Positions 1 through 8,647 are shown, counted from the stretch's first letter. The stretch: 64,000 bases of DNA from Mucilaginibacter inviolabilis (GCF_011089895.1 NZ_JAANAT010000002.1:1-64000), one strand, 5' to 3'. The notes: generated from the letters alone by a model not told the origin. Numbers and translations: made by a program.

Positions 1-110
1 TCAGGTGCCTATATCGGCGGTGTCTACCTCTTCCCATTCCGAACAGAGAAGTCAAGCCCGCCAGAGCCGATGGTACTGCGGTAAAACGTGGGAGAGTAGG
101 TCGGTGCCAA
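1..110 (+). rRNA. rrf: 5S ribosomal RNA
   Basis: The sequence has the typical Bacteroidota 5S layout: the 5' arm GGTGCC near position 4 pairs with GGTGCC at 103-108 through G-C and G-U pairs. The internal stretch with CCATTCCGAACAG and the 3' part GTGGGAGAGTAGGTCGG are hallmarks of the molecule. The gene starts at or just before the first base of the window, so the 5' end may be cut by a few bases. The 16S and 23S genes would lie upstream, outside the window. Confidence 0.93.
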
Positions 111-140
111 ATCTTATCACCTTCATTGGTGTTTATTCTA

Positions 141-170
141 AAGCCTCAGTTATTCAACTGAGGCTTTTTT
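141..170 (+). terminator. rRNA operon terminator
   Basis: AAGCCTCAGT and ACTGAGGCTT form a 10-bp stem around a short AT-rich loop, followed by a T run. It lies about 30 bases after the 5S gene, as expected for the intrinsic terminator of the rRNA operon. Confidence 0.85.
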
Positions 171-216
171 GCGTTTGTAGCTTTTCTGAGTAAATATCTG
201 TCGTATATTTATCTCA

Positions 217-1023
217 ATGAAAAAGCCTTTACTTATCCTGCTCATCGCATGCTGTAGCTTATCCTTAAAAGCTCAAACAACAGACTCCGTTACTAATAAA
301 TTTAATAAAATACCCTGGGTGCGTTTTGATGTTTTCCCCAAATTTCCCGATGGTGATTTTGACGAGTATGTTAAACAGCATGTCACTTATCCAACAGGGC
401 AGGAGCAAAACATAAACGGGAGGATTGCTATTGCATACAGTGTTGATGTTGGAGGCAAGGTAGTGAACGCACGGCTGCTAAATAATTTATCTCCTGCGGT
501 AGATAAAGAAATTTTGCGGGTTTTTAATTCTTCTCCAAAATGGACTCCGGGAACTTACCGGGGAAATAAAGTTGAAGTGAATATTGGGGCAATTTTTATA
601 GTTGATGTTAATGCAGCTAATAAAACAATAACCTTAACCAAACCAAAACCTGCTGCTCTATCCGCTGTCGACAGCGAGAATGCTGTGTATGCGGCCGTCG
701 ACACCCCTCCGGCACAGCCTGGTGGTATTAAGGAGTTTAATGATTATCTCAGCAAGAATGTCCATTATCCACAGAGCGCTATGGATCAAAAAATTGATGG
801 AAAGGTTGTAGTAACTTTTGTAGTGGAGAAGGGCGGTTCGTTAAGCACTTTTAAAGTATGGAAATCGCCTTCGGATGATCTCAGTAATGAATCAATAAGA
901 GTACTGAAGTTATATAAATATATCCCCGGTTCACAAAATAGAAAAGCTGTAAGGGTACAGCAGGCTGTAGCTATAAACTATGATCATGGACACCCTAATG
1001 ATCACTCAGAAAAAAGGTATTAA
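217..1023 (+). CDS. Periplasmic protein with two TonB C-terminal-like domains
   Basis: A 268-residue protein with a signal peptide (residues 1-20, ending LKAQ). Two TonB-C-like domains follow, at about residues 40-130 and 165-258. Each has the pattern F-x-x-Y-(L/V)-x-x-(N/H)-V-x-YP, then 'INGRI' or 'IDGKV', then 'V-(D/E)-x-GG'. True TonB has an N-terminal membrane anchor and one C-terminal domain; here there is a cleavable-type signal and two tandem domains, so it is not a classical energy transducer. Such proteins are common in Bacteroidota and their role is not known. The downstream gene is convergent and ends 2 bases away. Confidence 0.8.
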   Translation: MKKPLLILLIACCSLSLKAQTTDSVTNKFNKIPWVRFDVFPKFPDGDFDEYVKQHVTYPTGQEQNINGRIAIAYSVDVGGKVVNARLLNNLSPAVDKEILRVFNSSPKWTPGTYRGNKVEVNIGAIFIVDVNAANKTITLTKPKPAALSAVDSENAVYAAVDTPPAQPGGIKEFNDYLSKNVHYPQSAMDQKIDGKVVVTFVVEKGGSLSTFKVWKSPSDDLSNESIRVLKLYKYIPGSQNRKAVRVQQAVAINYDHGHPNDHSEKRY

Positions 1024-1025
1024 AA

Positions 1026-1331
1026 TTAATTAGTTCTCAATGCCTCATAAATCTCAGCACTCAACAACCCGCTACCGCCACCATAATGTTGTGCTATTTT
1101 AATCGCTGGCTTATTGGCCCTAAAGAAAGCACATAGGTCCTGTTCTGATTGCTCTTCGATACCACCACCAAGTAATACGAGGGCAAATTCCTGGGTTTTA
1201 AAAACACTCATAGCCTCCTGGTCAGTTATGCAACCTGTCGCATTCCATTCCGGATTGTTATTTACCAGGCGTATTACCGTTTGCAAAATTTCCGGATGTC
1301 TCCCGATCACTAATATTTGTGTTTGGCTCAT
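1026..1331 (-). CDS. Degenerate receiver-like protein
   Basis: A 101-residue protein whose secondary-structure pattern resembles a response-regulator receiver domain: 'QILVIGRHPEI' fits strand 1 with the first helix, and 'FALVLLGGGIE' fits strand 3. A phospho-accepting receiver has Asp at the end of strand 3; here the 'LLGGG' stretch has Gly. The acidic pair after strand 1 is also missing ('VIGRHPE'). There is no output domain. It may be a phosphorylation-independent pseudo-receiver or an unrelated Rossmann-like protein. It sits between a convergent TonB-C protein and a pirin gene on the same strand. Confidence 0.6.
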   Translation of the reverse strand: MSQTQILVIGRHPEILQTVIRLVNNNPEWNATGCITDQEAMSVFKTQEFALVLLGGGIEEQSEQDLCAFFRANKPAIKIAQHYGGGSGLLSAEIYEALRTN

Positions 1332-1380
1332 TGTTTTAATTCTTATCAGCAGTGAAATGATTCGTTAGTAGCTTGTCCGG

Positions 1381-1415
1381 CACCCCTCCTTTTGCAAAAA
1401 CAAAAAGGAAGGGGC
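1381..1415 (-). terminator. Hairpin downstream of pirin gene
   Basis: CCCCTCCTTTT and AAAGGAAGGGG form an imperfect inverted repeat around an A-rich loop between the pirin gene and the receiver-like gene. Read on the minus strand it could end the pirin transcript, but no strong T run follows. Confidence 0.4.
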
Positions 1416-1447
1416 GAACAAAGCTCTATCAATCATCATTCAAAAAC

Positions 1448-2164
1448 TTAAAATACCATAGGAACATCTATCAATAAAAATTCAGCATCTGTAAGCGCGG
1501 TTATTTTAAACTGATCGGTATCCCAAATACCTAAGGCATCGCGGGTATTCAATACCTGTCCGTTTATTTCCACCTGGCCGCTCAATACAAAGGCATAAAC
1601 GCCGTTGCCTTGTTTTTTGATAGTATATTCTGTATCGATACCTTTATCAAACTTGCCCAAATGAAACCAGGCATCTTGATGTATCCATACACCGGCATCA
1701 TTCGGATCAGGAGATAATACCTGTTGTAGTTTGTTGTGCCTGTCGGTCAGGTTTAGGGTAAGCTGATCATACCGGGGCTCCACATTTCTTTTGTTAGGAT
1801 ATATCCAGATCTGTAAAAACTTTGCCTGGCTGGCCTTGTCATTATTGTATTCGCTATGATAAATACCTGTACCGGCACTCATGGCCTGTATATCGCCATT
1901 TTTAATCACCGCTACATTATTCATACTATCCTTATGTTCCAAATCTCCTTCTAAGGGTATGGAAATAATCTCCATATTATCATGCGGATGTTTGCCAAAG
2001 CCCATACCGGCATCCACCGTATCATCATTCAATACACGTAATGCGCCAAATTGCATCCGGTCGGGGTTGTAATAGTTGGCAAAACTAAATGATTGGTAAC
2101 TGCTTAACCAACCATGGTTAGCGTGGCCGCGGGTTTCTGCTTTATGTAAAATGGTTTGTGCCAT
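1448..2164 (-). CDS. Pirin family protein (bicupin)
   Basis: A 238-residue bicupin of pirin type. The N-terminal cupin carries the conserved metal-binding set His59 and His61 (in 'GKHPHDNME'), His103 and Glu105 (in 'GIYHSEYN'), and the family block 'MSAGTGI'. The C-terminal half (about 150-238) is the second, degenerate cupin. The length fits YhhW-type pirins, some of which have quercetin dioxygenase activity; others act as redox-sensing cofactors. It lies on the same strand as the Crp-family regulator upstream (164 bases away), which could control it. Confidence 0.88.
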   Translation of the reverse strand: MAQTILHKAETRGHANHGWLSSYQSFSFANYYNPDRMQFGALRVLNDDTVDAGMGFGKHPHDNMEIISIPLEGDLEHKDSMNNVAVIKNGDIQAMSAGTGIYHSEYNNDKASQAKFLQIWIYPNKRNVEPRYDQLTLNLTDRHNKLQQVLSPDPNDAGVWIHQDAWFHLGKFDKGIDTEYTIKKQGNGVYAFVLSGQVEINGQVLNTRDALGIWDTDQFKITALTDAEFLLIDVPMVF

Positions 2165-2328
2165 GATGTTTACCTTTTTGTTTGTATAACAAATTTAAGG
2201 CAACAATAATGATGCGCACTTAATGTACATTAAGAAAAATCAGGCATCAATTCCTCGAATTATTTTGGATTACACTAATGAATAAGCGCTAGTTATAAGA
2301 ACCGTGGAATTCGTTCTTATTTGTGGTG

Positions 2329-2919
2329 TTAGTGTCTCTTTATCATTTCACTTCGCATCCGGCTAAAAAACTCGGGGGTAACACCAATGTACGATGCTAT
2401 TTGTTTTTGCGGCAAATGATCTATCAATGTTGGATAACGCTTGCAGAAATTGTTGTAACGATCTTCGGCGGTTAGGCTCAATCCATCAATCAACCTTTGC
2501 TGACTGGCCACCAGAGAGTTTTCGACCAGTATCCTGAAAAAGTGCTCAAATTTGGGTATCTCCTGGTATAGTTTTTCCTGGTTGGTTTTTGATAATAACA
2601 ATACTTCGGTATCTTCCAATGCTTCAATATTCAAAATACCGGGCTTTTGGGATAGCAGACTATACATATCAGCAATCCACCAATCGGGCGGGGCAAAACT
2701 TAGTACGTGTTCAATGCCTCCTTTATCAACTGTATAACCCCGCAAACAGCCCGAAGTAACAAAGGTTGAATACCTGCATATATCTCCATCGGTAAGTAAA
2801 AACTGTTTCCGTTTTATTTTTTTGGTTTGCAAATAGGCGATAAAAATTTCCTGTTCATCGGGTGTTAGATGAATGTGCTTGGCAAGATTATCCAGTATAA
2901 GCTGAAATGGCATACGCAA
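2329..2919 (-). CDS. Crp/Fnr family transcriptional regulator
   Basis: A 196-residue protein with an N-terminal cyclic-nucleotide-binding-like jelly roll (about 10-120; 'LLTDGDICRYSTFVTSGCLRGYTVDKGG') and a C-terminal winged helix (about 165-196; 'KQIASYIGVTPEFFSRMR'). The recognition helix 'TPEFFSRMR' is typical of the Bacteroidota branch of Crp/Fnr regulators. The cAMP-binding signature RxxxS is not evident, so the ligand is unknown. It is transcribed toward the pirin gene and may regulate it. Confidence 0.85.
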   Translation of the reverse strand: MRMPFQLILDNLAKHIHLTPDEQEIFIAYLQTKKIKRKQFLLTDGDICRYSTFVTSGCLRGYTVDKGGIEHVLSFAPPDWWIADMYSLLSQKPGILNIEALEDTEVLLLSKTNQEKLYQEIPKFEHFFRILVENSLVASQQRLIDGLSLTAEDRYNNFCKRYPTLIDHLPQKQIASYIGVTPEFFSRMRSEMIKRH

Positions 2920-3150
2920 AAATGGATTTATTTTTTATAAAATGTAAATTAGCTTTCATTAATCAATGATTTAGCCCAATCCCATGCCAAAATAAAGGTA
3001 TGTTATGCTGATAAGCCGCATTTATAAATTAAAAATTATTGATATGATTGTGAATACCTTGAGGTAGTATGCCCCTGGGTAATTTGCAAACAATGTAAAC
3101 CGATATGCATTTCCAATTAGTGCATGCAGCAATTGTTAATAAATAGCCTT

Positions 3151-4323
3151 ATGATGAAGAATTATGCTTTAGTAGTCTGGATGTTTGTTCTTGTTACATC
3201 ATCTGCATTTGGTCAGGGGAAATTTAACGGCCTTGATGTAAACCTCGGAAACATTTATCGTTTGTCTGACGCCAAAACGCGATCGATCAGTCCGGAGAAT
3301 TTTAACGGCGAAAAAGGTAAAGGCGGAATGGCCACCACCGGCACCGGCGCCAATGCTTCCCGCGAGTTGGGCCAAACCTGGAAAGTGAGCCCGAGCGTAA
3401 TTATCAAAAAAGGAACTACCTATACCATTGCCGATATCGACGGCCCGGGAGCAATTCAGCATATCTGGATGACACCTACCGGCAACTGGCGCTATTCTAT
3501 ACTCCGCTTTTATTGGGACGGTGAAACCACCCCATCTGTAGAAGTACCCGTTGGCGATTTCTTCTGCATGGGTTGGGGTAAATATGCACCGCTGCAATCC
3601 TTGGCAGTGGCAGTTAACCCAGGTAGCGCTTTTAACTGCTACTGGCCTATGCCTTTCCGCAAAAAATGCCGCATCACCATGGAAAATATCGACGACCGCG
3701 ATATGGTGCTTTATTACCAGGTAGATTATACGTTGACACAAGTCCCTGAAGATGCCGCTTATTTTCATGCGCAGTTTCGCAGGGTAAACCCATTGCCCTA
3801 TAAAAAGGATTATGTTTTGGTAGATAGTATTCAAGGCAAAGGCCAATATGTAGGCACTTATCTGGCTTATGGCTCCAACAAAAATGGATGGTGGGGCGAA
3901 GGCGAGATCAAGTTTTTTATGGATGGCGATACCAAGTTCCCGACCATAAACGGCACCGGTACCGAAGATTATTTCTGCGGATCATATGATTTTGATACGC
4001 ACCATAAAGATGCCAACGGCAAAGAAGAAGAGAAAACCGAATACACCGAATTTTGTAGCCCTTACAGCGGCCTGCACCAGGTGATCCGCGGCGACGGCCA
4101 CTATAATATAGCTCAACGTTTTGGTCTGTATCGCTGGCACATTGCTGATCCGATAAGATTTGAGAAAAGTTTAAAAGTTACCATACAGGCCCTGGGCTGG
4201 CGGCAGGGTGGCCGATATATGCCTTTGCAGGATGATATCGCCTCTACCGTTTTCTGGTATCAAAGTGGGCCACATGGCCCTTTCCCTAAGTTTCCGTCGC
4301 GCGATGAATTAGAAGTTAATTAG
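3151..4323 (+). CDS. GH172 (DUF2961) family glycoside hydrolase
   Basis: A protein of about 390 residues with a signal peptide (MMKNYALV...SAFGQ). The start at 3151 places the signal peptide at the N-terminus; an in-frame ATG at 3124 would add nine residues. Family features of DUF2961, now GH172, are 'DIDGPGAIQHIW' near residue 105, 'FWDG/YWDGE', 'PVGDFF' and 'NGTGTEDYF' near residue 275. GH172 members act on fructofuranosides or D-arabinofuranosides. It opens a same-strand cluster of five genes for sugar uptake and oxidation. A signal peptide means action in the periplasm or outside the cell. The exact substrate cannot be read from the sequence. Confidence 0.85.
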   Translation: MMKNYALVVWMFVLVTSSAFGQGKFNGLDVNLGNIYRLSDAKTRSISPENFNGEKGKGGMATTGTGANASRELGQTWKVSPSVIIKKGTTYTIADIDGPGAIQHIWMTPTGNWRYSILRFYWDGETTPSVEVPVGDFFCMGWGKYAPLQSLAVAVNPGSAFNCYWPMPFRKKCRITMENIDDRDMVLYYQVDYTLTQVPEDAAYFHAQFRRVNPLPYKKDYVLVDSIQGKGQYVGTYLAYGSNKNGWWGEGEIKFFMDGDTKFPTINGTGTEDYFCGSYDFDTHHKDANGKEEEKTEYTEFCSPYSGLHQVIRGDGHYNIAQRFGLYRWHIADPIRFEKSLKVTIQALGWRQGGRYMPLQDDIASTVFWYQSGPHGPFPKFPSRDELEVN

Positions 4324-4345
4324 TGTTATTGTATATATCTACCTC

Positions 4346-5203
4346 ATGAAATTATATAAAATAGCTAAAGGCATCTTACTGGAACATAACAATTCTGCTT
4401 ATATTATTGATGATGAGTGGGACAGCCTCATTAATCGCGATGATCTGGCGGGATATCTTAAACTGATATCTGCTGATACCACTCCTATCAGTGCCGAAGT
4501 AAAGGACGAGTACTTAAATGGCAAAATATTACCACCTATTGGCAGTCAGGAAGTTTGGGCGGCCGGTGTTACCTATTTAAAAAGCAGGGATGCGCGGATG
4601 GAGGAATCTGAAAGCTCTGGCGGGGCTAGTTTGTATGATAAAGTATATGATGCGCCACGCCCCGAGCTGTTTTTTAAAGCGATAGCACAACGGGTTTCCG
4701 GAACCGGTGCCGAGGTTTATATCCGTAAAGACTCAGAGTGGAACGTTCCCGAACCGGAGCTTACCTTATTTATCAATTCCAAAGGAAACATACAGGGTTA
4801 TACCATTGGTAACGATATGAGCTCGCGCAGTATTGAGGGTGAAAACGCTCTGTATTTGCCGCAGGCAAAAATATATGAAAAGAGCGCCGCGCTTGGCCCT
4901 TGTTTGCTGGTTGCAGCAGAACCGATAGCTGCGGAATCAAGTATTAAAATGCTTATTAAACGTAATGGAGAAATAGCCTATCAGGATGCCACCACTATAT
5001 CGCGAATGAAACGTTCATTAACCGAATTAGTGGGTTACCTATATAGCGAGTGTGATTTTCCCGTGGGCGCATTTTTAATGACAGGTACCTGCCTGGTGCC
5101 TCCACCCACTTTTACCCTGCAGCCGGGTGACGTGGTTGAAATCACCATTGACGGCATTGGTACGCTGGTGAATACCATGGCATTAAATCCAAAACATAAA
5201 TAA
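4346..5203 (+). CDS. FAH-family enzyme, KdaD-like (2-keto-3-deoxy-arabinonate dehydratase type)
   Basis: A 285-residue cytoplasmic protein of the fumarylacetoacetate hydrolase fold. The metal ligands of the family appear in 'PEPEL' (near residue 131) and 'GNDMSSR', and the Lys in 'YLPQAKIYEKS' fits the catalytic region. The block 'DSEW-VPEPEL ... EN-LYLPQ-KIY ... G--L-TGT--VP' resembles archaeal 2-keto-3-deoxy-D-arabinonate dehydratase as I remember it. The alternative is the diketo-deoxy-fuconate hydrolase of the L-fucose pathway. It lies 22 bases after GH172 and 6 bases before the DUF6786 gene, so co-transcription is likely. Confidence 0.78.
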   Translation: MKLYKIAKGILLEHNNSAYIIDDEWDSLINRDDLAGYLKLISADTTPISAEVKDEYLNGKILPPIGSQEVWAAGVTYLKSRDARMEESESSGGASLYDKVYDAPRPELFFKAIAQRVSGTGAEVYIRKDSEWNVPEPELTLFINSKGNIQGYTIGNDMSSRSIEGENALYLPQAKIYEKSAALGPCLLVAAEPIAAESSIKMLIKRNGEIAYQDATTISRMKRSLTELVGYLYSECDFPVGAFLMTGTCLVPPPTFTLQPGDVVEITIDGIGTLVNTMALNPKHK

Positions 5204-5209
5204 TAAGGT

Positions 5210-6424
5210 ATGAAAAGGACAAAGATTTTGCTTGCCGCTTTCCTGCTTTCCGGTTTATATGCCTGCGATACCAAAGTTGCTTCACCACAAAAAGGCACTT
5301 TTGGTTACGACCTGCAGTTTTTGAAAGCTAAGGATAGCGTTGTTGTTTTAAAGAGCGATGATGGAAAAGGACAGGTTATCATTTCACCAAAATACCAGGC
5401 TAAAATATTTACCTCCACTGCGAATGGTTTAAATGGCAAAAGTTTTGGCTGGATAAAATATGAAACTTTTGATGCCAAACAACCAGATGCCCACATGAAT
5501 GCCTATGGTGGTGAAGACCGCCTATGGCTTGGCCCCGAAGGTGGCCGGTTCTCCCTGTTTTTTAAACCGGGAACCAAAATGGAGTTCGATAACTGGCATA
5601 CCCCACCGGCTATTAATAACGAAAGCTGGGACCTGGTTTCATCAAGCGGTAAAAAGGCTAGCCTGACAAAAAATACCAGCATACAAAATTATGCGGGGAC
5701 AACATTATCCATCAAACTACAACGCGATGTTGAAATATTAGAGCCCGCGGCTATCAAACAACTATTAGAAATTGATGATTTGGATAGCTCCGTGAAATCT
5801 GTAGGTTTTACTACGACAAACACCCTTATCAACAGCGGCACTAACACCTGGGATAAAATAGCGGGAGCGCCTTGTTTATGGAGTTTGGATATGTTTACCC
5901 CTTCGCCCAAAACGGTAATTATTGTGCCTTATAAACAGGATGCTATAGGTAAGGTTGCCACTACCAATTATTTTGGTGAGATACCCAAAGACAGGATAGC
6001 ATACAACAACGGAACCTTGTTATTTAAGGCCGATGGCAAATCGCGTGGTAAACTGGGTATCCCGCCAAACAGGGCCAAAAACAGGTTAGGCAGTTACGAT
6101 GAAGCTAATCATGTTTTAACAATAGTACTTTTTGACCTGGATGATAAAGGCGATTATTTAAACCAGGAATGGAAACCGGATACTGCACCCTTTACAGGTG
6201 ATGCGGTTAACGCCTATAACGACGGACCGTTGGCCAATGGCAGCCAGATGGGGCCATTTTATGAACTGGAAAGTGTATCGCCGGCAGCATTTTTAAAACC
6301 AGGCGAAAAGCTATCGCACAAGCATAGTGTATTTCATTTTATGGGCGATATCAACGCACTGGATAAGATAGCATTGAAAACACTTGGCTATTCGCTTCGT
6401 GATAAAAACACAGCATTTAAATAA
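5210..6424 (+). CDS. DUF6786 family lipoprotein
   Basis: A 404-residue protein with a lipoprotein signal ('LLSGLYACDT', lipidated Cys near residue 19), so it is probably anchored to the outer or inner membrane. The body is rich in beta structure; 'AYGGEDRLWLGPEGGRFSLFF' (about 98-118) and 'NDGPLANGSQMGPFYELES' near 340 are conserved blocks of the family now called DUF6786. Its shape suggests a sugar-binding or aldose-epimerase-like beta-sandwich, but no function is established. It sits inside the sugar cluster between the KdaD-like enzyme and the FucP-type transporter. Confidence 0.75.
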   Translation: MKRTKILLAAFLLSGLYACDTKVASPQKGTFGYDLQFLKAKDSVVVLKSDDGKGQVIISPKYQAKIFTSTANGLNGKSFGWIKYETFDAKQPDAHMNAYGGEDRLWLGPEGGRFSLFFKPGTKMEFDNWHTPPAINNESWDLVSSSGKKASLTKNTSIQNYAGTTLSIKLQRDVEILEPAAIKQLLEIDDLDSSVKSVGFTTTNTLINSGTNTWDKIAGAPCLWSLDMFTPSPKTVIIVPYKQDAIGKVATTNYFGEIPKDRIAYNNGTLLFKADGKSRGKLGIPPNRAKNRLGSYDEANHVLTIVLFDLDDKGDYLNQEWKPDTAPFTGDAVNAYNDGPLANGSQMGPFYELESVSPAAFLKPGEKLSHKHSVFHFMGDINALDKIALKTLGYSLRDKNTAFK

Positions 6425-6464
6425 ACACTCAAAACCTAATTATTAAACCCATTACAACCACCCG

Positions 6465-7742
6465 ATGACCAAGAACAACAATCTGTTTGCCGTAGCCCTA
6501 ATCACCTCCCTGTTTTTTATATGGGGCTTTGCGCTAAATCTAAACCCTATCCTTATTCCGCATTTAAAGAAGGCCTGCCAGTTGAGCGACCTCCAATCCT
6601 CGTTGGTTGATTCGGCTTCCTACATCGCTTATTTCCTGTTACCTATACCAGCCGCGCAGTTTATGAAACGCTATGGCTATAAAGGCGGTATATTATTAGG
6701 ATTGATCTTGTTTTCGGCGGGGGCATTTTTATTTTACCCGGCTTCTATAGTTCGTAACTATGCGTTTTTCCTGGGGGCGTTATTCATCATATTTTCAGGA
6801 GCTGCCTTTTTAGAGACGGCCGCAAACCCCTATATCACCGCATTGGGTGATCCCGAAGGTGCTACACAACGCATCAATTTTGCACAATCATTTAATGGTT
6901 TGGCAGCGGTTCTGGCTCCGTTGGTTGGTGGCTTGGTTATTCTATCGGGCAAAACTTTAACAGCAGCGCAGGAAAAAGCGATGTCACCAGCGCAGTTAAA
7001 TGATTATCTGAACAAAGAGGCATCATCGGTACAAACACCTTTTATCATCATAGGTGTGGGTGTACTCATTGTAGCTTTACTTTTATACCGTACACATTTA
7101 CCCCAGATAGTTGAAGAAGGTGAAGGTATGGAGCATCATGAAAGCCTGTCGCTTTTTCAAAGGATGAGTTCCCTGTTTAAAGAAAAGAATTTGCGGTTTG
7201 GGGTAATTGCACAGTTCTTTTATGTAGGCGCACAAGCCTGCGTGGGTAGTTTCTTCATCCGTTTTTCTGAGCGCGTAGCCGGGATGGACGAAAAATCTGC
7301 GGCCTATTATTTAACAGCAGGGATGTTCGCGTTTTTAGCGGGAAGGGCCATTGGAACATTTTTAATGACATTTATTAATCCGGTAAAACTACTGGCCATT
7401 TTTGGTATTACCAATGTAATACTGATTGCGGGTTCTGTTTTTCTGCATGGTAAATTCCCGGTATTTGCACTGATTGGTGTTGAGTTTTTTATGTCGATCA
7501 TGTTTCCTACCATTTTCTCCTTAAGTATCCGGGGGTTGGGTGCCAAGACAAAGGAAGGCTCCTCATTGGTAATCATGGCTATTGTAGGTGGAGCGGTTTT
7601 TCCACCCATCATGGGGCGTTTGTCCGACTTGACTAACATACAAATCGCTTACCTGGTACCGGCGGCCTGCTTTTTGTTTGTGTTTTATTTTGCGGTAAAA
7701 AATCTGAAAGTAAAAGAGGTGAAACTGTCCGTTTCTCATTGA
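6465..7742 (+). CDS. fucP: FucP-type sugar:H+ symporter (MFS)
   Basis: A 425-residue major facilitator with about 12 hydrophobic segments. 'FFIWGFALNLNPILIPHLKKACQL' and 'AAFLETAANPYITALGDPEGATQRIN' match the FucP/GluP subfamily of Bacteroidota and enterobacteria. The usual substrate is L-fucose, and FucP also moves D-arabinose, which has the same stereochemistry at the ring carbons. It acts at the inner membrane, feeding the SDR and FAH-fold enzymes encoded next to it. The SDR gene follows 29 bases later. Confidence 0.88.
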   Translation: MTKNNNLFAVALITSLFFIWGFALNLNPILIPHLKKACQLSDLQSSLVDSASYIAYFLLPIPAAQFMKRYGYKGGILLGLILFSAGAFLFYPASIVRNYAFFLGALFIIFSGAAFLETAANPYITALGDPEGATQRINFAQSFNGLAAVLAPLVGGLVILSGKTLTAAQEKAMSPAQLNDYLNKEASSVQTPFIIIGVGVLIVALLLYRTHLPQIVEEGEGMEHHESLSLFQRMSSLFKEKNLRFGVIAQFFYVGAQACVGSFFIRFSERVAGMDEKSAAYYLTAGMFAFLAGRAIGTFLMTFINPVKLLAIFGITNVILIAGSVFLHGKFPVFALIGVEFFMSIMFPTIFSLSIRGLGAKTKEGSSLVIMAIVGGAVFPPIMGRLSDLTNIQIAYLVPAACFLFVFYFAVKNLKVKEVKLSVSH

Positions 7743-7771
7743 TCGATATCGAATAATTATAATATATAAAG

Positions 7772-8560
7772 ATGAATTTAGAGCTCACAGATAAGGTAAT
7801 TATAGTAACCGGTGGTGCAAAAGGCATTGGCGAAGGGATTGTAAAAGTATTGGCCAGCGAAGGCGCTATACCGGTCATAGTAGGCAGGGTAGAGGCAGAT
7901 AACCTGAAAGCGGTACAGGCAGTAGAGGCGGCTGGCGGCAAAGCATTCCAGGTAGTAGCCGAACTAACAGACCCGGCTGCAAGTGAAAAAGCTATTAAGG
8001 CAGTGGTTGCCCAGTTTGGCCGTATTGATGGCCTGGTGAATAATGCAGGTGTGAATGATGGCGTAGGATTGGAGAGCGGCGATTATGAAGGCTTTATGGC
8101 ATCTTTGCATAAAAACGTGGTGCATTATTACCTGATGGCCCATCATGCCTTACCCGAACTAAAAAAATCAAAGGGAGCTATATTAAATATCACCTCCAAA
8201 ACGGCAGATACTGGTCAGGGCCATACCTCTGGCTATGCGGCATCAAACGGTGGCCGCAATGCGTTAACCCGTGAGTGGGCCGTTGAATTATTAAAATACG
8301 GCATTAGGGTTAACGCTATTGTAGTAGCCGAATGCTGGACACCTCTTTACGCCAACTGGATAAAAACACTACCTGATCCGGATGGTAAATTGCGCGAAAT
8401 TGAAGCCAAGATACCATTGGGTAACCGCATGACCACCGCCGAAGAGATTGCGAGTACCACGGCGTTTTTATTATCTCCACGCTCCAGCCATACCACCGGG
8501 CAGCTTATTTATGTAGATGGCGGTTACGTGCATTTGGATAGGGCACTGGCCAACGCCTGA
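7772..8560 (+). CDS. SDR dehydrogenase, L-fucose/D-arabinose dehydrogenase-like
   Basis: A 262-residue classical short-chain dehydrogenase. The NAD(P) loop 'GGAKGIG' is at 14-20, 'NNAG' at 90-93, catalytic Ser142 and Tyr155. The expected catalytic Lys four residues after Tyr is Asn159 ('GYAASNGGRN'), an unusual replacement. The C-terminal 'LIYVDGGYVHLDRA' is typical of fucose-dehydrogenase-like members in Bacteroidota. In context it would oxidise an imported sugar to its lactone. An alternative is oxidation of a keto-deoxy-sugar acid later in the same pathway. Confidence 0.82.
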   Translation: MNLELTDKVIIVTGGAKGIGEGIVKVLASEGAIPVIVGRVEADNLKAVQAVEAAGGKAFQVVAELTDPAASEKAIKAVVAQFGRIDGLVNNAGVNDGVGLESGDYEGFMASLHKNVVHYYLMAHHALPELKKSKGAILNITSKTADTGQGHTSGYAASNGGRNALTREWAVELLKYGIRVNAIVVAECWTPLYANWIKTLPDPDGKLREIEAKIPLGNRMTTAEEIASTTAFLLSPRSSHTTGQLIYVDGGYVHLDRALANA

Positions 8561-8593
8561 TAGCCTAAGGCAGCTGCGGAATTTCAGTAATAG

Positions 8594-8647
8594 AAACCCT
8601 TTGATCTTTGGAAACGAGTTGTACCAACTCCGGAGATCAAAGGGTTT
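8594..8647 (+). terminator. Terminator of the sugar operon
   Basis: AAACCCTTTGATCT pairs with AGATCAAAGGGTTT over 14 bp; the loop itself folds into GAGTTG-TAC-CAACTC with G-U and G-C pairs between the two stems. T-rich sequence follows. It ends the run of five genes before the DUF6377 regulator. Confidence 0.75.

Noticed and set aside
5..193. Open frame of 62 residues across the start of the window
   Set aside because: It runs through the 5S rRNA gene and its terminator; the RNA signature is clear and the peptide has no recognisable features.
2295..2320. ATAAGAAC/GTTCTTAT hairpin after the first Crp gene
   Set aside because: The stem is only 8 bp and no T run follows on the minus strand, so a terminator call is not supported.
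3199..3846. Minus-strand frame of 215 residues
   Set aside because: It lies fully inside the GH172 gene on the opposite strand and shows no domain or signal of its own.
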